From assembly GCA_005879255.1 (NCBI GenBank), contig VBKY01000033.1:33281-43924 (forward strand): 10,644 nt of DNA, in the 5' to 3' direction. This stretch comes from Deltaproteobacteria bacterium (lineage in GTDB: Bacteria; Desulfobacterota_B; Binatia; UBA9968). A model generated the notes under the pieces. It saw nothing but the letters and a program-made list of their open reading frames with translations, was not told the DNA's origin and searched no databases. The position numbers and the translations under genes were made by a program. Below, piece by piece: positions 1-7,354 of the stretch (position 1 is its first letter; each line of letters starts with the position of its first letter).

Positions 1-176
1 TCTTCGCCGATGTAGAGATGGGCGAGGCCCGGCATCTTAGCGCTAAGATAGAGCTGGTTGACCTCTTCTTCGAACAAACGGATCTTGAGCATCTGGCGAT
101 AGAAGTGGAGCCAGCGCTCGTCGTGGATCGAAGCGCGCTTTGCCGGGCGCGACGGGCTTTTTTTAGACTTGGCCAT
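1..176 (-). CDS. TPP-dependent dehydrogenase E1 component, alpha subunit (pyruvate/acetoin type), N-terminal part
   Basis: The gene reads leftward and leaves the window after 58 codons. The translation opens with a basic, lysine/arginine-rich stretch (MAKSKKSPSRPAKR) and continues into RQMLKIRLFEEEVNQLYLSAK and then PGLAHLYIGEE. That is the conserved N-terminal signature of the alpha subunit of thiamine-diphosphate-dependent 2-oxo-acid dehydrogenases (pyruvate, acetoin or branched-chain type). In that family the subunit decarboxylates a 2-oxo acid and passes the acyl group to an E2 lipoyl protein in the cytoplasm. The rest, including the thiamine-diphosphate motif, lies outside the window, so the substrate cannot be named. 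The ATG at 174-176 is the natural start, but no strong ribosome-binding site precedes it. It follows the oxidoreductase gene on the same strand after an 84-bp gap that contains an octamer repeat array. Confidence 0.85.
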   Translation of the reverse strand, partial: MAKSKKSPSRPAKRASIHDERWLHFYRQMLKIRLFEEEVNQLYLSAKMPGLAHLYIGE

Positions 177-195
177 CGGTGTATTTGGAACAATT

Positions 196-275
196 GGAGT
201 AACGGAGTGCTGGAGTGATGGAGTACTGGGTATTTCGGAACCCATCATTCCAACACTCCATCACGCCATTCCCCC
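196..275. repeat. 80-bp head-to-head octamer repeat array forming a long inverted repeat
   Basis: Four tandem octamers beginning GGAGT fill 196-227 (ggagtaac, ggagtgct, ggagtgat, ggagtact). A 16-bp centre at 228-243 is itself a small hairpin (GGGT, an 8-nt loop, ACCC). Four octamers in the opposite sense fill 244-275 (atcattcc, aacactcc, atcacgcc, attccccc). The arms 204-231 and 240-267 pair over 28 positions with about seven mismatches. The layout is symmetrical, 32+16+32 bp. The right half overlaps the last codons and TGA stop of the oxidoreductase gene. No T-run follows the stem on the minus strand, so a simple intrinsic terminator is not supported. It looks like a short dispersed repeat of REP or octamer type. 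A role in mRNA 3'-end stability is possible but inferred. Confidence 0.75.
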
Positions 276-1157
276 AGTTTTCATCCCGGCCATTCTCGCC
301 AGAGTTTCGAAGAGAATCGCAAAATCTTTCTCCGCCAATCCCATGCCGCGCGCCGTGGTAAGCAATTCGTTGGTGATCGCCGTCGTGGGCAGCGGCACGT
401 CGAGTTGGCGGCCCATTTCGAGAGCGAGCAAAAGATCTTTCTGCATCATGTTGACATCAAACCAGGCTTCGGCGGGCATCTTCAAAACAAACGGCCCGCG
501 GTATTTCACCATCGGCGACGCGATGACGCTGTTGAGCAGCACTTCGACGGCGGTTTCCCGCGCGATGCCGCTTTTTTCCGCCAGCAGTACACCTTCGCTA
601 AATGCAAGCATCTGAACCGCCAGACTCAGATTGGTGGCAATCTTCATCGAAACCGCGAGACCGTTGACGCCAACGTGAGTGACTTTCGGCCCGATAGCTT
701 CGAGAACAGGAAGCGCTTTTTCAAAGGCCTGCCGGTCGCCGCCGACCATGATCGAAAGTTTCCCCTCCTCGAGTGTAATTACGCTCCCTGAGACGGGAGC
801 GTCGAGCATTTGCGCGCCTTTAGCTTCGACTTGCCGGGCAATCTGGCGGCTCGCTGCCGGGCTTACGGTACTCATGTCGATATAGATTTTTCCCGGACCG
901 AGGCCTGCCAATATGCCCTCAGCGCCACCCGTCACCGCCTCTAGCGCCTGCGTATTAGATACCATAGAAAAAATCATATCAGACGACTCGGCAACGGCGC
1001 GCGGCGTGTTGCCCCACTTCATGCCGGCATCGAGCAGCCATTGGGCTTTAGATTTGGTGCGGTTGTATCCGGTGACCGTATGGCCCGCAGCCAAAAGGCG
1101 CTGAGCCATGCGGCTCCCCATAACACCAAGACCAATAAAACCGAGGTGTGCCGTAAC
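261..1157 (-). CDS. NAD(P)-dependent oxidoreductase, 3-hydroxyisobutyrate dehydrogenase / beta-hydroxyacid dehydrogenase family
   Basis: A cytoplasmic enzyme of about 298 residues, the usual family size. It is expected to oxidise a beta-hydroxy acid, or reduce its semialdehyde, using NAD(P). With codon 1157-1155 as residue 1, the Rossmann motif GFIGLGVMGSRMA lies at 6-18 (G9, G11, G14), DAPVSGS at 119-125, and the catalytic lysine of the family is K172 in SMKIATN, with N176 four residues later. The all-alpha C-terminal domain is complete. The first ordinary start codon in frame is ATG at 1121-1119, but that would cut off the first two glycines of the nucleotide-binding loop. Homologous sequence continues upstream to about 1151. 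No ATG, GTG or TTG occurs in frame between there and the stop at 1190-1188. A GAGG ribosome-binding site (1168-1165) sits correctly for GTT at 1157-1155, which is why that boundary is given. Substrate is unknown; other family members include tartronate semialdehyde and glyoxylate/succinic semialdehyde reductases. Confidence 0.88.
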   Translation of the reverse strand, partial: VTAHLGFIGLGVMGSRMAQRLLAAGHTVTGYNRTKSKAQWLLDAGMKWGNTPRAVAESSDMIFSMVSNTQALEAVTGGAEGILAGLGPGKIYIDMSTVSPAASRQIARQVEAKGAQMLDAPVSGSVITLEEGKLSIMVGGDRQAFEKALPVLEAIGPKVTHVGVNGLAVSMKIATNLSLAVQMLAFSEGVLLAEKSGIARETAVEVLLNSVIASPMVKYRGPFVLKMPAEAWFDVNMMQKDLLLALEMGRQLDVPLPTTAITNELLTTARGMGLAEKDFAILFETLARMAGMKTGGMA

Positions 1158-1633
1158 AATTTCCTCGCTGAGGTTAATCCCTATAGCTCAACACCATTGT
1201 ATAGCGATTTTTGACTTCCGTGACCAGTCTTGAAAACTTTTGCATTTCACGGACATGAATCCCGGTGGGGTATAGGGTCGAGCATGTGGATTATGAAGCC
1301 GAAGAAGTCCTGAACCTTTCGGGCGGCATAATACGCCGACCCGGAATACGCGGACATACTTAAGTTCCTGGCGCAAAACGAATGGGACTTCGAGCACCAC
1401 GCGACGGCGCCAGCCACACAGGAGGTGATGGTCAGGTCATGGGAAAAATGAACGCGATCTACCCACGTACAGAACTCGGTTGGACCCCAGCGCCGCCTCC
1501 GGGTTTGTCCACTTCTGTAAATGGCGTATTAAAGTGACGATAAGCTATGACGGAGGCGAAGCTCGATCTGAATAAGTCTGGTCTCGTAAATGCTCTTCAA
1601 TTTTTCCGTGCGCTGTGCGCCGATCAACCTGCG
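1158..1633. other. 476-bp stretch without a convincing gene; possible degraded coding remnant
   Basis: Nothing in this gap is recognisable with confidence. The best candidate is a start-less open frame on the plus strand at 1332-1451. It encodes 39 residues including PEYADILKFLAQNEWDFEHH and ends at TGA; its composition looks protein-like, but no family is recognised and no ATG opens it. Two other short frames, 1439-1537 (32 aa) and 1547-1663 (38 aa), lack supporting features. A 70-residue minus-strand frame at 1188-1400 looks random in composition. The stretch may be an old pseudogene between the oxidoreductase and the sensor kinase. No clear terminator for the kinase gene was seen. Confidence 0.3.
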
Positions 1634-4102
1634 TCAGAGTTCGTGGCTCCGGGCCGCCGCTAATTGCCCGTCTTCGGGCAGATGAGCGAGCAGTTCCATC
1701 AGCGTCTCATACTTCGCTGGTTTCGTAAGATGTGCGTCGAAGCCGGCCTCTTTAGTTCGCTGGCGATCGAGCTGATGCCCCCAGCCGGACAATGCGATCA
1801 GTAACATACGTTTGCCCCACGGCTGTTCGCGTATCATGCGCGCAGCCTCGTAACCGTTGAGTTTGGGCATCGCGAGGTCAAGCACCGCCACATCAGGACG
1901 GAATTGCGCGGCGGTTTCAACAGCTTCAATGCCATCTTGGGCGACTTGAACTTCGTTGCCGTCCTGTCGTAGCAGCCGCGCGAGAATCTCGGCGGACTGC
2001 GGGAAATCATCGGCGACCAGAATGCGCCGGCAACGATTGCCGGTGGTGTAGCCATTGCCACTATCCTCTTCGAAGCGCTCTTGCAGCGATTCATACGGGA
2101 GCACGGGAAGGTGAACGATAAACTCGCTGCCACGGTTCACGCCGTCGCTGCGGACTTCGACATTGCCGCCGTGCATTCCGGCCAACCGATGCACAAGGGT
2201 AAGGCCCAGCCCCAGACCTCCTTCAGAACGGGTGAAAGAGCGGTCGACTTGGTAAAATAAGTCAAACACATGCGGTAAGTTCTCCGGGGCGATGCCAATA
2301 CCCGTGTCTTTGACGCGGACGACAACGGTATCACCAGCCTGCTCGACGTTTAGCCAAATATGGCCGGGGCTCGGTGTGTATTTTGCGGCGTTATTCAGCA
2401 GGTTCATAAAAACCTGCGTTAGCCTTACCCGGTCGGCTTCAACGTAAACCGAATCCTGGGACATGGTGACCGTTAGTTCGTGATGCCGTTGGTCAATCAA
2501 CGGCCGGCTCGATTCCACCGCCGCCCCAATCACCTCTGCTAAATTGAGCGGCTCTCGTTGCAAGACGAGCTTCTCACGGGTGATGCGACTCACATCGAAG
2601 AGGTCGTCGGTCAACCGGGTCAGGTAATTGACCTGCCTGTCGATGATATCGTGCCCCCAGTGGGGATCGGATTCGGGGATGCCGGGTATTCGTTCGAGCG
2701 TAACGACATTGCGAATGAGGGACAACGGGTTACGCAGTTCGTGCGCGAGGGTGGCCAAGAACTCATCTTTGCGCCGGTCGGCGTCGCGCAGCGCGGCGTC
2801 GCTTTCGCGCAGCGCGTTGTCGAGTCGTAATTTTTCGACGGCCAACCAGGTGCGTTCGGCCACCACATTGATCAAACCGATTTCCCGCTCACTCCATTGG
2901 TATCGGTCGGTGGCGGCGACGATGAGCGCCGAAACCAATTTACCGTCGCGCAGCATTGGCGCGACGGTAAAGGCGCTGACGCCCAGCTGGCGGTAGGTTT
3001 TGACATATTCCACGGTACGCTCATCACCGTCGACGTCGGCGATTGCGGTTGTTTGGCCTGATCTTGCCGCGCTGATCACCGAGGGACTGAGCGCGCTAAG
3101 AGGATAACTACCCACCAGTGACGGTACATGGGGGTGATAATCGCGCTGGACGGTAAAGCGATCATGCTCGGCGTCCACCTCGATGAATCCGCACCGGCTT
3201 ACTTTCAAATGCTCGCCGAGCGCAACCGCGACCGCCCAGAGCAGTTCGTCTGTGTTGGCGGCGAAGCGGATACATTCGCCAAGATCGAGCAAGAAAAGCG
3301 TGTCCGCCTCTGCCTCCTTGCGCCGAGTAATATCTTGAACCGCTACGTTCACGCCAAGCAACTCGCCGCTCTCGTTGTGCACCGGATAGTAGCTACAGAG
3401 GGAATAACGGCGTTCTTTCAGCCGGCCCGGAATAACACCCTGAACTTCCTCATCAATGACGGGATAACCGGTATCAATCACGCGCCGGTAATGCGCTTCG
3501 ACAGTGTCTGCCAATTCCGGCATGGCGTCGCGGACCGTTTTGCCAAGAAAATAGTCGGGTGAACGCCCGTTCATCTCCGCCAGAGCGTCGTTGATGGAGA
3601 CGTAGCGCAGATCGCGGTCGACAAAGCACAGCCCGACCGGGGCCGACGCGTAAATCGTATTCAGTTGCGCCAGTCTTTCATTGGCAACTCGTTCATTCTC
3701 GCGCATAACCTCTTGCACTTGTCGGTGGCGTAGGCCCAGAATCGTGACAGTCCAGATCATCAGCACCGCAAGGCCGTGATTGACAATGTAAATCCAACTG
3801 GGGACGTCTGGCATCGGCGGCGATAAAAAATAGTTGAAGATCGTCAGTATTGTGCAAGTCGCCGCCGCCAAGATTTTTTCCCGGGTTCCGGGCAGGGCAA
3901 CGACGAGCAGCAATCCGGCGATATAACTGACCGGAAGAGCCGGGCCGATGGGCGTCCAGATATCAGTCACAAACATAAAGACCAAAAGCAGCGGTACCAA
4001 TAGCCAAATCAGCCAACCGTGAGTCGCGATTGCCGAGAAAAGCGGCTTCACAGAAGTTGTTTGACCACTGTGTCGGGAAGTTTGCGATCGGTCGGTTGGC
4101 AT
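1634..4102 (-). CDS. Membrane-bound hybrid sensor histidine kinase / response regulator (PAS-GAF-HisKA-HATPase-REC)
   Basis: An 822-residue two-component sensor of the inner membrane. Four hydrophobic segments at about 28-46, 57-70, 76-92 and 103-124 form a compact KdpD-like N-terminal sensor with almost no periplasmic loop. A short coiled linker (126-148) leads to a PAS domain (149-262, ending in the typical DITRRKEAE), then a GAF domain (about 270-425). The dimerisation/phosphotransfer domain has H454 in LATLAHELRNPL. The ATP-binding domain shows NLLNNAAKYT (567-576), DTGIGI (599-604), FDLFYQ (613-618) and GGLGLGL (628-634). The C-terminal receiver (693-808) has the acidic pair D698/D699, phospho-acceptor D742 and K794. 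There is no DNA-binding domain, so output must pass to another protein. The ligand is not evident. It is transcribed divergently from the ubiD-like gene. ATG at 4102-4100 is the first in-frame start, just upstream of the first membrane segment. It ends in TGA. Confidence 0.95.
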   Translation of the reverse strand: MPTDRSQTSRHSGQTTSVKPLFSAIATHGWLIWLLVPLLLVFMFVTDIWTPIGPALPVSYIAGLLLVVALPGTREKILAAATCTILTIFNYFLSPPMPDVPSWIYIVNHGLAVLMIWTVTILGLRHRQVQEVMRENERVANERLAQLNTIYASAPVGLCFVDRDLRYVSINDALAEMNGRSPDYFLGKTVRDAMPELADTVEAHYRRVIDTGYPVIDEEVQGVIPGRLKERRYSLCSYYPVHNESGELLGVNVAVQDITRRKEAEADTLFLLDLGECIRFAANTDELLWAVAVALGEHLKVSRCGFIEVDAEHDRFTVQRDYHPHVPSLVGSYPLSALSPSVISAARSGQTTAIADVDGDERTVEYVKTYRQLGVSAFTVAPMLRDGKLVSALIVAATDRYQWSEREIGLINVVAERTWLAVEKLRLDNALRESDAALRDADRRKDEFLATLAHELRNPLSLIRNVVTLERIPGIPESDPHWGHDIIDRQVNYLTRLTDDLFDVSRITREKLVLQREPLNLAEVIGAAVESSRPLIDQRHHELTVTMSQDSVYVEADRVRLTQVFMNLLNNAAKYTPSPGHIWLNVEQAGDTVVVRVKDTGIGIAPENLPHVFDLFYQVDRSFTRSEGGLGLGLTLVHRLAGMHGGNVEVRSDGVNRGSEFIVHLPVLPYESLQERFEEDSGNGYTTGNRCRRILVADDFPQSAEILARLLRQDGNEVQVAQDGIEAVETAAQFRPDVAVLDLAMPKLNGYEAARMIREQPWGKRMLLIALSGWGHQLDRQRTKEAGFDAHLTKPAKYETLMELLAHLPEDGQLAAARSHEL

Positions 4103-4149
4103 TACTATCTACTCGTGAGTCGCTTCATCTTTTTACGAAATAAGAACCA

Positions 4150-4179
4150 AGTGTAGCAAACCATCTCATCGCCATACAA
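4150..4179 (-). promoter_or_regulatory. Possible sigma70 promoter for the sensor kinase
   Basis: Read on the minus strand, TTGTAT (4179-4174) is separated by 18 nt from TACACT (4155-4150). TACACT is preceded by TGC, giving an extended -10 element. The leader to the kinase ATG would be about 40 nt. Found by eye only; such matches arise readily by chance. Confidence 0.35.
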
Positions 4180-4345
4180 GAACAAGTTGCTTTTCGGGAC
4201 GCCAGTAGAACTTCCTACAGCGGGCAAAGAGCATAATTGTCACGCCATGTGGTGGCAAAATGCTCAAAAAAGACCTTGCCTGCCTTGGCCCCGATTTTCG
4301 TAAACTTAGTGATCTCTGAAGATGTTGTATCCTGGCTCCGGCTCC

Positions 4346-4376
4346 TTGACAACCCATGCTGCGCAGACGATAGATG
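4346..4376 (+). promoter_or_regulatory. Possible sigma70 promoter for the UbiD-family gene
   Basis: A perfect TTGACA (4346-4351) is followed after 19 nt by a poor -10 element, TAGATG (4371-4376). Transcription would begin near 4383, about 23 nt before the ATG at 4406. That would exclude the upstream ATG at 4322. The rest of the 303-bp divergent gap (4103-4405) shows no gene. Confidence 0.28.
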
Positions 4377-4405
4377 GCAGCAGCACGGTTGAAAGCGAGT
4401 CGCGC

Positions 4406-6037
4406 ATGGCGAGCACGAGACAATACTATCGGGATTTTCGCGAGCACCTAGCAGTGCTGGAGGAACGCGGCAAGCTGGTGCGCATTAAACGCGCCATCAA
4501 CAAGGACACGGAATTGATGCCGCTCGTGCGCTGGCAATTCCGCGGCTTGGATGAGCGCGAGCGCAAGGCGTTCATATTCGAGAACGTCGTCGACAGCAAA
4601 GGTAGACAATATGCGATGCCGGTGACGGTTGGAACGTTGGCGGCAACCAGCGAAATTTACGCCATCGGCCTGATGTGTGGCCCCGAAGAGATCCATGAAC
4701 GCTGGGCACAGGCGCAACTCAACCCGATTGAACCCATTAAAGTTACCCGCGCGCCGGCCCAAGAGATTGTCTGGCAGGAACAGGATTTATTAGCCGGTCA
4801 CGGGCTCGACATGATTCCGGTGCCGATTTCTACTCCCGGCTTCGACAACGCTCCGTATCTCACCTCGGCCAACTGGATCACTAAAGATATTGAAACGGGT
4901 ATTTACAACATCGGCAACTATCGCAGCCAGATCAAAGCGCCGAACCGTACCGGCGGACTATTCACATCGCAGCATATGGGACAGCACTGGCGTCAATGCA
5001 AAACCAAAGGCAAGCGACTCGAGGCGTGCATCGCCATCGGCGTGATCCCGAGTATCGCCTATGCGGCGACAGCCAAGATTCCCTACGATTTCGACGAATA
5101 CCGACTCGCCGGCGGTCTGGCCGGCGCGCCTGTAGAGCTGGTTCAAGCTAAAACCGTTGACCTGCTGGTGCCGGCAACAGCCGAGCTTATTATCGAAGGT
5201 ACGATTCCAACCGATGTTGTCGAGCCTGAGGGGCCGTTCGGTGAATATCCCGGTTACATGGGACACCGCACCGTGTCGCCGTTTCTCGAAGTGACCTGCA
5301 TAACGCACCGGCGCGATGCGATCTACACGGCGCTCATGAGCCAGTTTCCGCCCAGCGAATCGAGCAAGATCAAACATACCGGAACGGAGAAAATCATTTA
5401 CAAATTTCTTTGCCACGACAGCGGCAACTCGACGGTGATCGACGTTGCGCTGCACGACGAAGTAAGCGGCAGCGGCCAGGCGTACTGTGTCATCAAGATG
5501 CGTAACGCGAGCAAGGCCGATGCCTGGCGCGCATTAAATGCGTCGGCTGGTTTTACCGGCAGCTACGCGAAAGACTGCATCGCCGTGGATGAAGACGTCG
5601 ATATTCACGATCCCGCGATGATCAATTGGGCGATCTGTTACAGCATGAGACCGGATGAAGATGTGGTTATCGTCAAGGGGAAATCACCCGGGCTCGATCC
5701 GTCGACGTACCCGCCGGGAATGGAGAGTGAAGAAAAGCGGCTGAGCTCGACTTCAGCGCTGCTCATTAACGCCGTTCGTCCCTGGCCCTACACGCCTGTG
5801 TCGTTGCCGAAGAAAGAATTCATGGAGCGCTCCAAGCAGATTTGGGAAGAATTGGAATTGCCGCCGCTCAAACCGCGCATGCCCTGGTACGGCTACAGTC
5901 TCGGGGCATGGACCGAAGAGGATGACGAAGAAGCGGAACTGGCGGTCAAGGGCGATTATTTCAAAACTGGCGAGAAGCAAACGACTCACCAGGAAAAAGG
6001 CATAGAAGAACCTAAGAAGACGCACGCCAACCTTTAG
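4406..6037 (+). CDS. UbiD-family (prenylated-FMN-dependent) decarboxylase/carboxylase
   Basis: A cytoplasmic protein of 543 residues that should carry out reversible decarboxylation of an aromatic or alpha,beta-unsaturated acid with prenylated FMN. The N-terminus DFREHLAVLEERGKLVRIK is typical of UbiD proteins. The catalytic region EPEGPFGEYPGYMGHRTVSP contains E275 and E280. N168 and R173 lie in YNIGNYRSQ. From memory, these align with N168, R173, E277 and E282 of fungal Fdc1. H190 or H194 and E244 (GAPVELVQAKT) are likely the remaining metal/cofactor ligands. DVDIHDP at 397-403 is another family signature. The start at 4406 is preferred over the in-frame ATG at 4322 because the extra 28 residues have no family resemblance. 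The acidic/polar tail (about 503-543) is not conserved core. No ubiX (prenyltransferase) gene is in the window, so the cofactor is made elsewhere. The substrate cannot be deduced. The stop codon overlaps the convergent membrane methyltransferase gene by 4 bp. Confidence 0.93.
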   Translation: MASTRQYYRDFREHLAVLEERGKLVRIKRAINKDTELMPLVRWQFRGLDERERKAFIFENVVDSKGRQYAMPVTVGTLAATSEIYAIGLMCGPEEIHERWAQAQLNPIEPIKVTRAPAQEIVWQEQDLLAGHGLDMIPVPISTPGFDNAPYLTSANWITKDIETGIYNIGNYRSQIKAPNRTGGLFTSQHMGQHWRQCKTKGKRLEACIAIGVIPSIAYAATAKIPYDFDEYRLAGGLAGAPVELVQAKTVDLLVPATAELIIEGTIPTDVVEPEGPFGEYPGYMGHRTVSPFLEVTCITHRRDAIYTALMSQFPPSESSKIKHTGTEKIIYKFLCHDSGNSTVIDVALHDEVSGSGQAYCVIKMRNASKADAWRALNASAGFTGSYAKDCIAVDEDVDIHDPAMINWAICYSMRPDEDVVIVKGKSPGLDPSTYPPGMESEEKRLSSTSALLINAVRPWPYTPVSLPKKEFMERSKQIWEELELPPLKPRMPWYGYSLGAWTEEDDEEAELAVKGDYFKTGEKQTTHQEKGIEEPKKTHANL

Positions 6038-6492
6038 AAAAGTCCAGGTATCCAGCGTTTCACGTTTACCAGATAATTCGCGTAAGGCCGACCGAGTACT
6101 TTAATCAGTTTCTTCTCGTCGCCGATTACGCGACGATGGAACCAGAGAGCGACAGCTGCGGTGATGAAACCAGCGATCCATGATTTCAAGGTGAGAGTTA
6201 GGCCGATTAGAAAAATAATGTGACCGAGGTACATTGGATTGCGACTATAGCCGTAAGGGCCGCTGGAGACGAGTTTATCCGGCGCTGCTTCCAATCCAGG
6301 GCCGCCGCCGCCAAGTTTGAGCCGATAACGGCCGCACAGAAGGTACTGAAGATAGCCCCAGATCATCAGCGGCAAAAACCAGAGATTGGGCGCGAAGTGC
6401 GGGCCGCGGATTACTACCTCCTCCCACAGGAGCGTCACGATCGGGTAGAGGACGAAAGTTCTAATCGGCGTGCGGCTTAAGAATCGCGTCAT
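6034..6492 (-). CDS. Isoprenylcysteine carboxyl methyltransferase (ICMT/PEMT-like) family membrane protein
   Basis: A 152-residue integral membrane protein. Hydrophobic segments lie at about 11-27, 36-53, 88-104 and 105-121. The family signature is clear: SSGPYGYSRNPMYLG (76-90), then DEKKL (125-129) and YLVNVKRWIPGLF at the end. In this superfamily these residues bind S-adenosylmethionine at the membrane face. Eukaryotic members methylate prenylated cysteine or phosphatidylethanolamine; the bacterial substrates are mostly unknown, so only SAM-dependent methylation at the membrane is inferred. At 152 residues it fits short bacterial members. ATG at 6492-6490 is the only sensible start. The 3' end overlaps the UbiD-family stop codon tail to tail, so the two genes are not an operon. 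Confidence 0.88.
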   Translation of the reverse strand: MTRFLSRTPIRTFVLYPIVTLLWEEVVIRGPHFAPNLWFLPLMIWGYLQYLLCGRYRLKLGGGGPGLEAAPDKLVSSGPYGYSRNPMYLGHIIFLIGLTLTLKSWIAGFITAAVALWFHRRVIGDEKKLIKVLGRPYANYLVNVKRWIPGLF

Positions 6493-6593
6493 CGCTTATC
6501 GCTCGAAGCTTACAAAACTCGATGTTGCACGGTGGACAAATTCCCTGCCAATTTGAATAGCGCAACTCGAAAATACAACAGAGCGCGCCACAG

Positions 6594-7346
6594 ATGTCAT
6601 TTGATTTTACCTATCTGGTCGTGGGTATTACCCTGCTCCTTGCCGCTTTCGTCAAAGGCGCGACGGGTCTTGGGTTCCCGCTGATCGCAACGCCCACAAT
6701 CGCGCTCCTGCTCGATATTCGCACCGCCGTGACGGTGCTGATTCTGCCCAATCTGTTCATGGACTCTGCGCAAGTTATCCGTGATGGTTTACCTTACGAT
6801 ATCTTTCGGCGCTTCAAAGGTTTTATAGTGCCGACTATCATCGGCGTTTTTTTGGGCACCATGGTCTTGGTCAAGACCCCCTTGTGGGTACTCAATCTTG
6901 GTCTCGGTGTGATGGTGCTGGTCTTCGTGATCTCGAACTTGCTTAAGTTGAATTTCACGGTGTCACGGCAACAGGAAAAATTTGTTTCGCCCATCTTCGG
7001 CTTGCTCAGTGGTTTCCTAAACGGCGTGACTAACGCTGCCGGCCCTGCTCTGGCAATCTATTTTTACAGTCTTAAGTTGGATAAGCGTACCTTCGTAAAA
7101 TCGCTCGCAACGATCTTCGTGACGACTAAACTCAGCCAGTTGGTGGCGATCTCGACTTGGAATTTGTTGAACTGGTATACGATAAAGCTATCACTGCTGG
7201 TTCTCTTGTTTAGCCTCGCAGGTTTTTACGCGGGCATGAAAGCTCAGGATAGCGTCAACCAAAGGAATTTTAATCGCGGCCTAATGGTGCTGTTGGCTTT
7301 GGTCGGCGTGATATTGATCGTACGCGCGATTACCCAGGATGCGTGA
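6594..7346 (+). CDS. TauE/SafE family sulfite/organo-anion exporter-like permease
   Basis: A 250-residue inner-membrane protein with about eight hydrophobic segments and short loops, the usual size for TauE/SafE (DUF81) permeases. The family's internal duplication is visible: AAFVKGATGLGFPLIATPTI (17-36) in the first half is matched by SGFLNGVTNAAGPALAIYFY (139-158) in the second. Members move sulfite, sulfoacetate or related organic anions; the substrate here is not evident. The start at 6594 opens directly into the first membrane segment, but only a weak ribosome-binding site precedes it. The gene stands alone on its strand. It ends in TGA, 8 bp from the end of the convergent COG0620 gene. 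Confidence 0.92.
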   Translation: MSFDFTYLVVGITLLLAAFVKGATGLGFPLIATPTIALLLDIRTAVTVLILPNLFMDSAQVIRDGLPYDIFRRFKGFIVPTIIGVFLGTMVLVKTPLWVLNLGLGVMVLVFVISNLLKLNFTVSRQQEKFVSPIFGLLSGFLNGVTNAAGPALAIYFYSLKLDKRTFVKSLATIFVTTKLSQLVAISTWNLLNWYTIKLSLLVLLFSLAGFYAGMKAQDSVNQRNFNRGLMVLLALVGVILIVRAITQDA

Positions 7347-7354
7347 AATCAATG

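Noticed and set aside
204..267. Intrinsic terminator for the oxidoreductase gene
   Set aside because: The stem is long but AT/GC mixed, overlaps the stop codon and is not followed by a U-run; the octamer-repeat reading explains the symmetry better.
1188..1400. 70-residue minus-strand open frame upstream of the oxidoreductase, possibly joined to it by a UGA read as Sec
   Set aside because: The translation looks random and no relative has such an N-terminal extension. The codon before the next in-frame region is not a conserved cysteine position, and no hairpin comparable to the COG0620 one was seen.
4322..4405. N-terminal extension of the UbiD-family protein from ATG 4322
   Set aside because: The 28 extra residues do not resemble UbiD proteins, which begin with the D-F/L-R-E-H/F-L segment soon after the ATG at 4406. 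A candidate promoter also lies inside this stretch.
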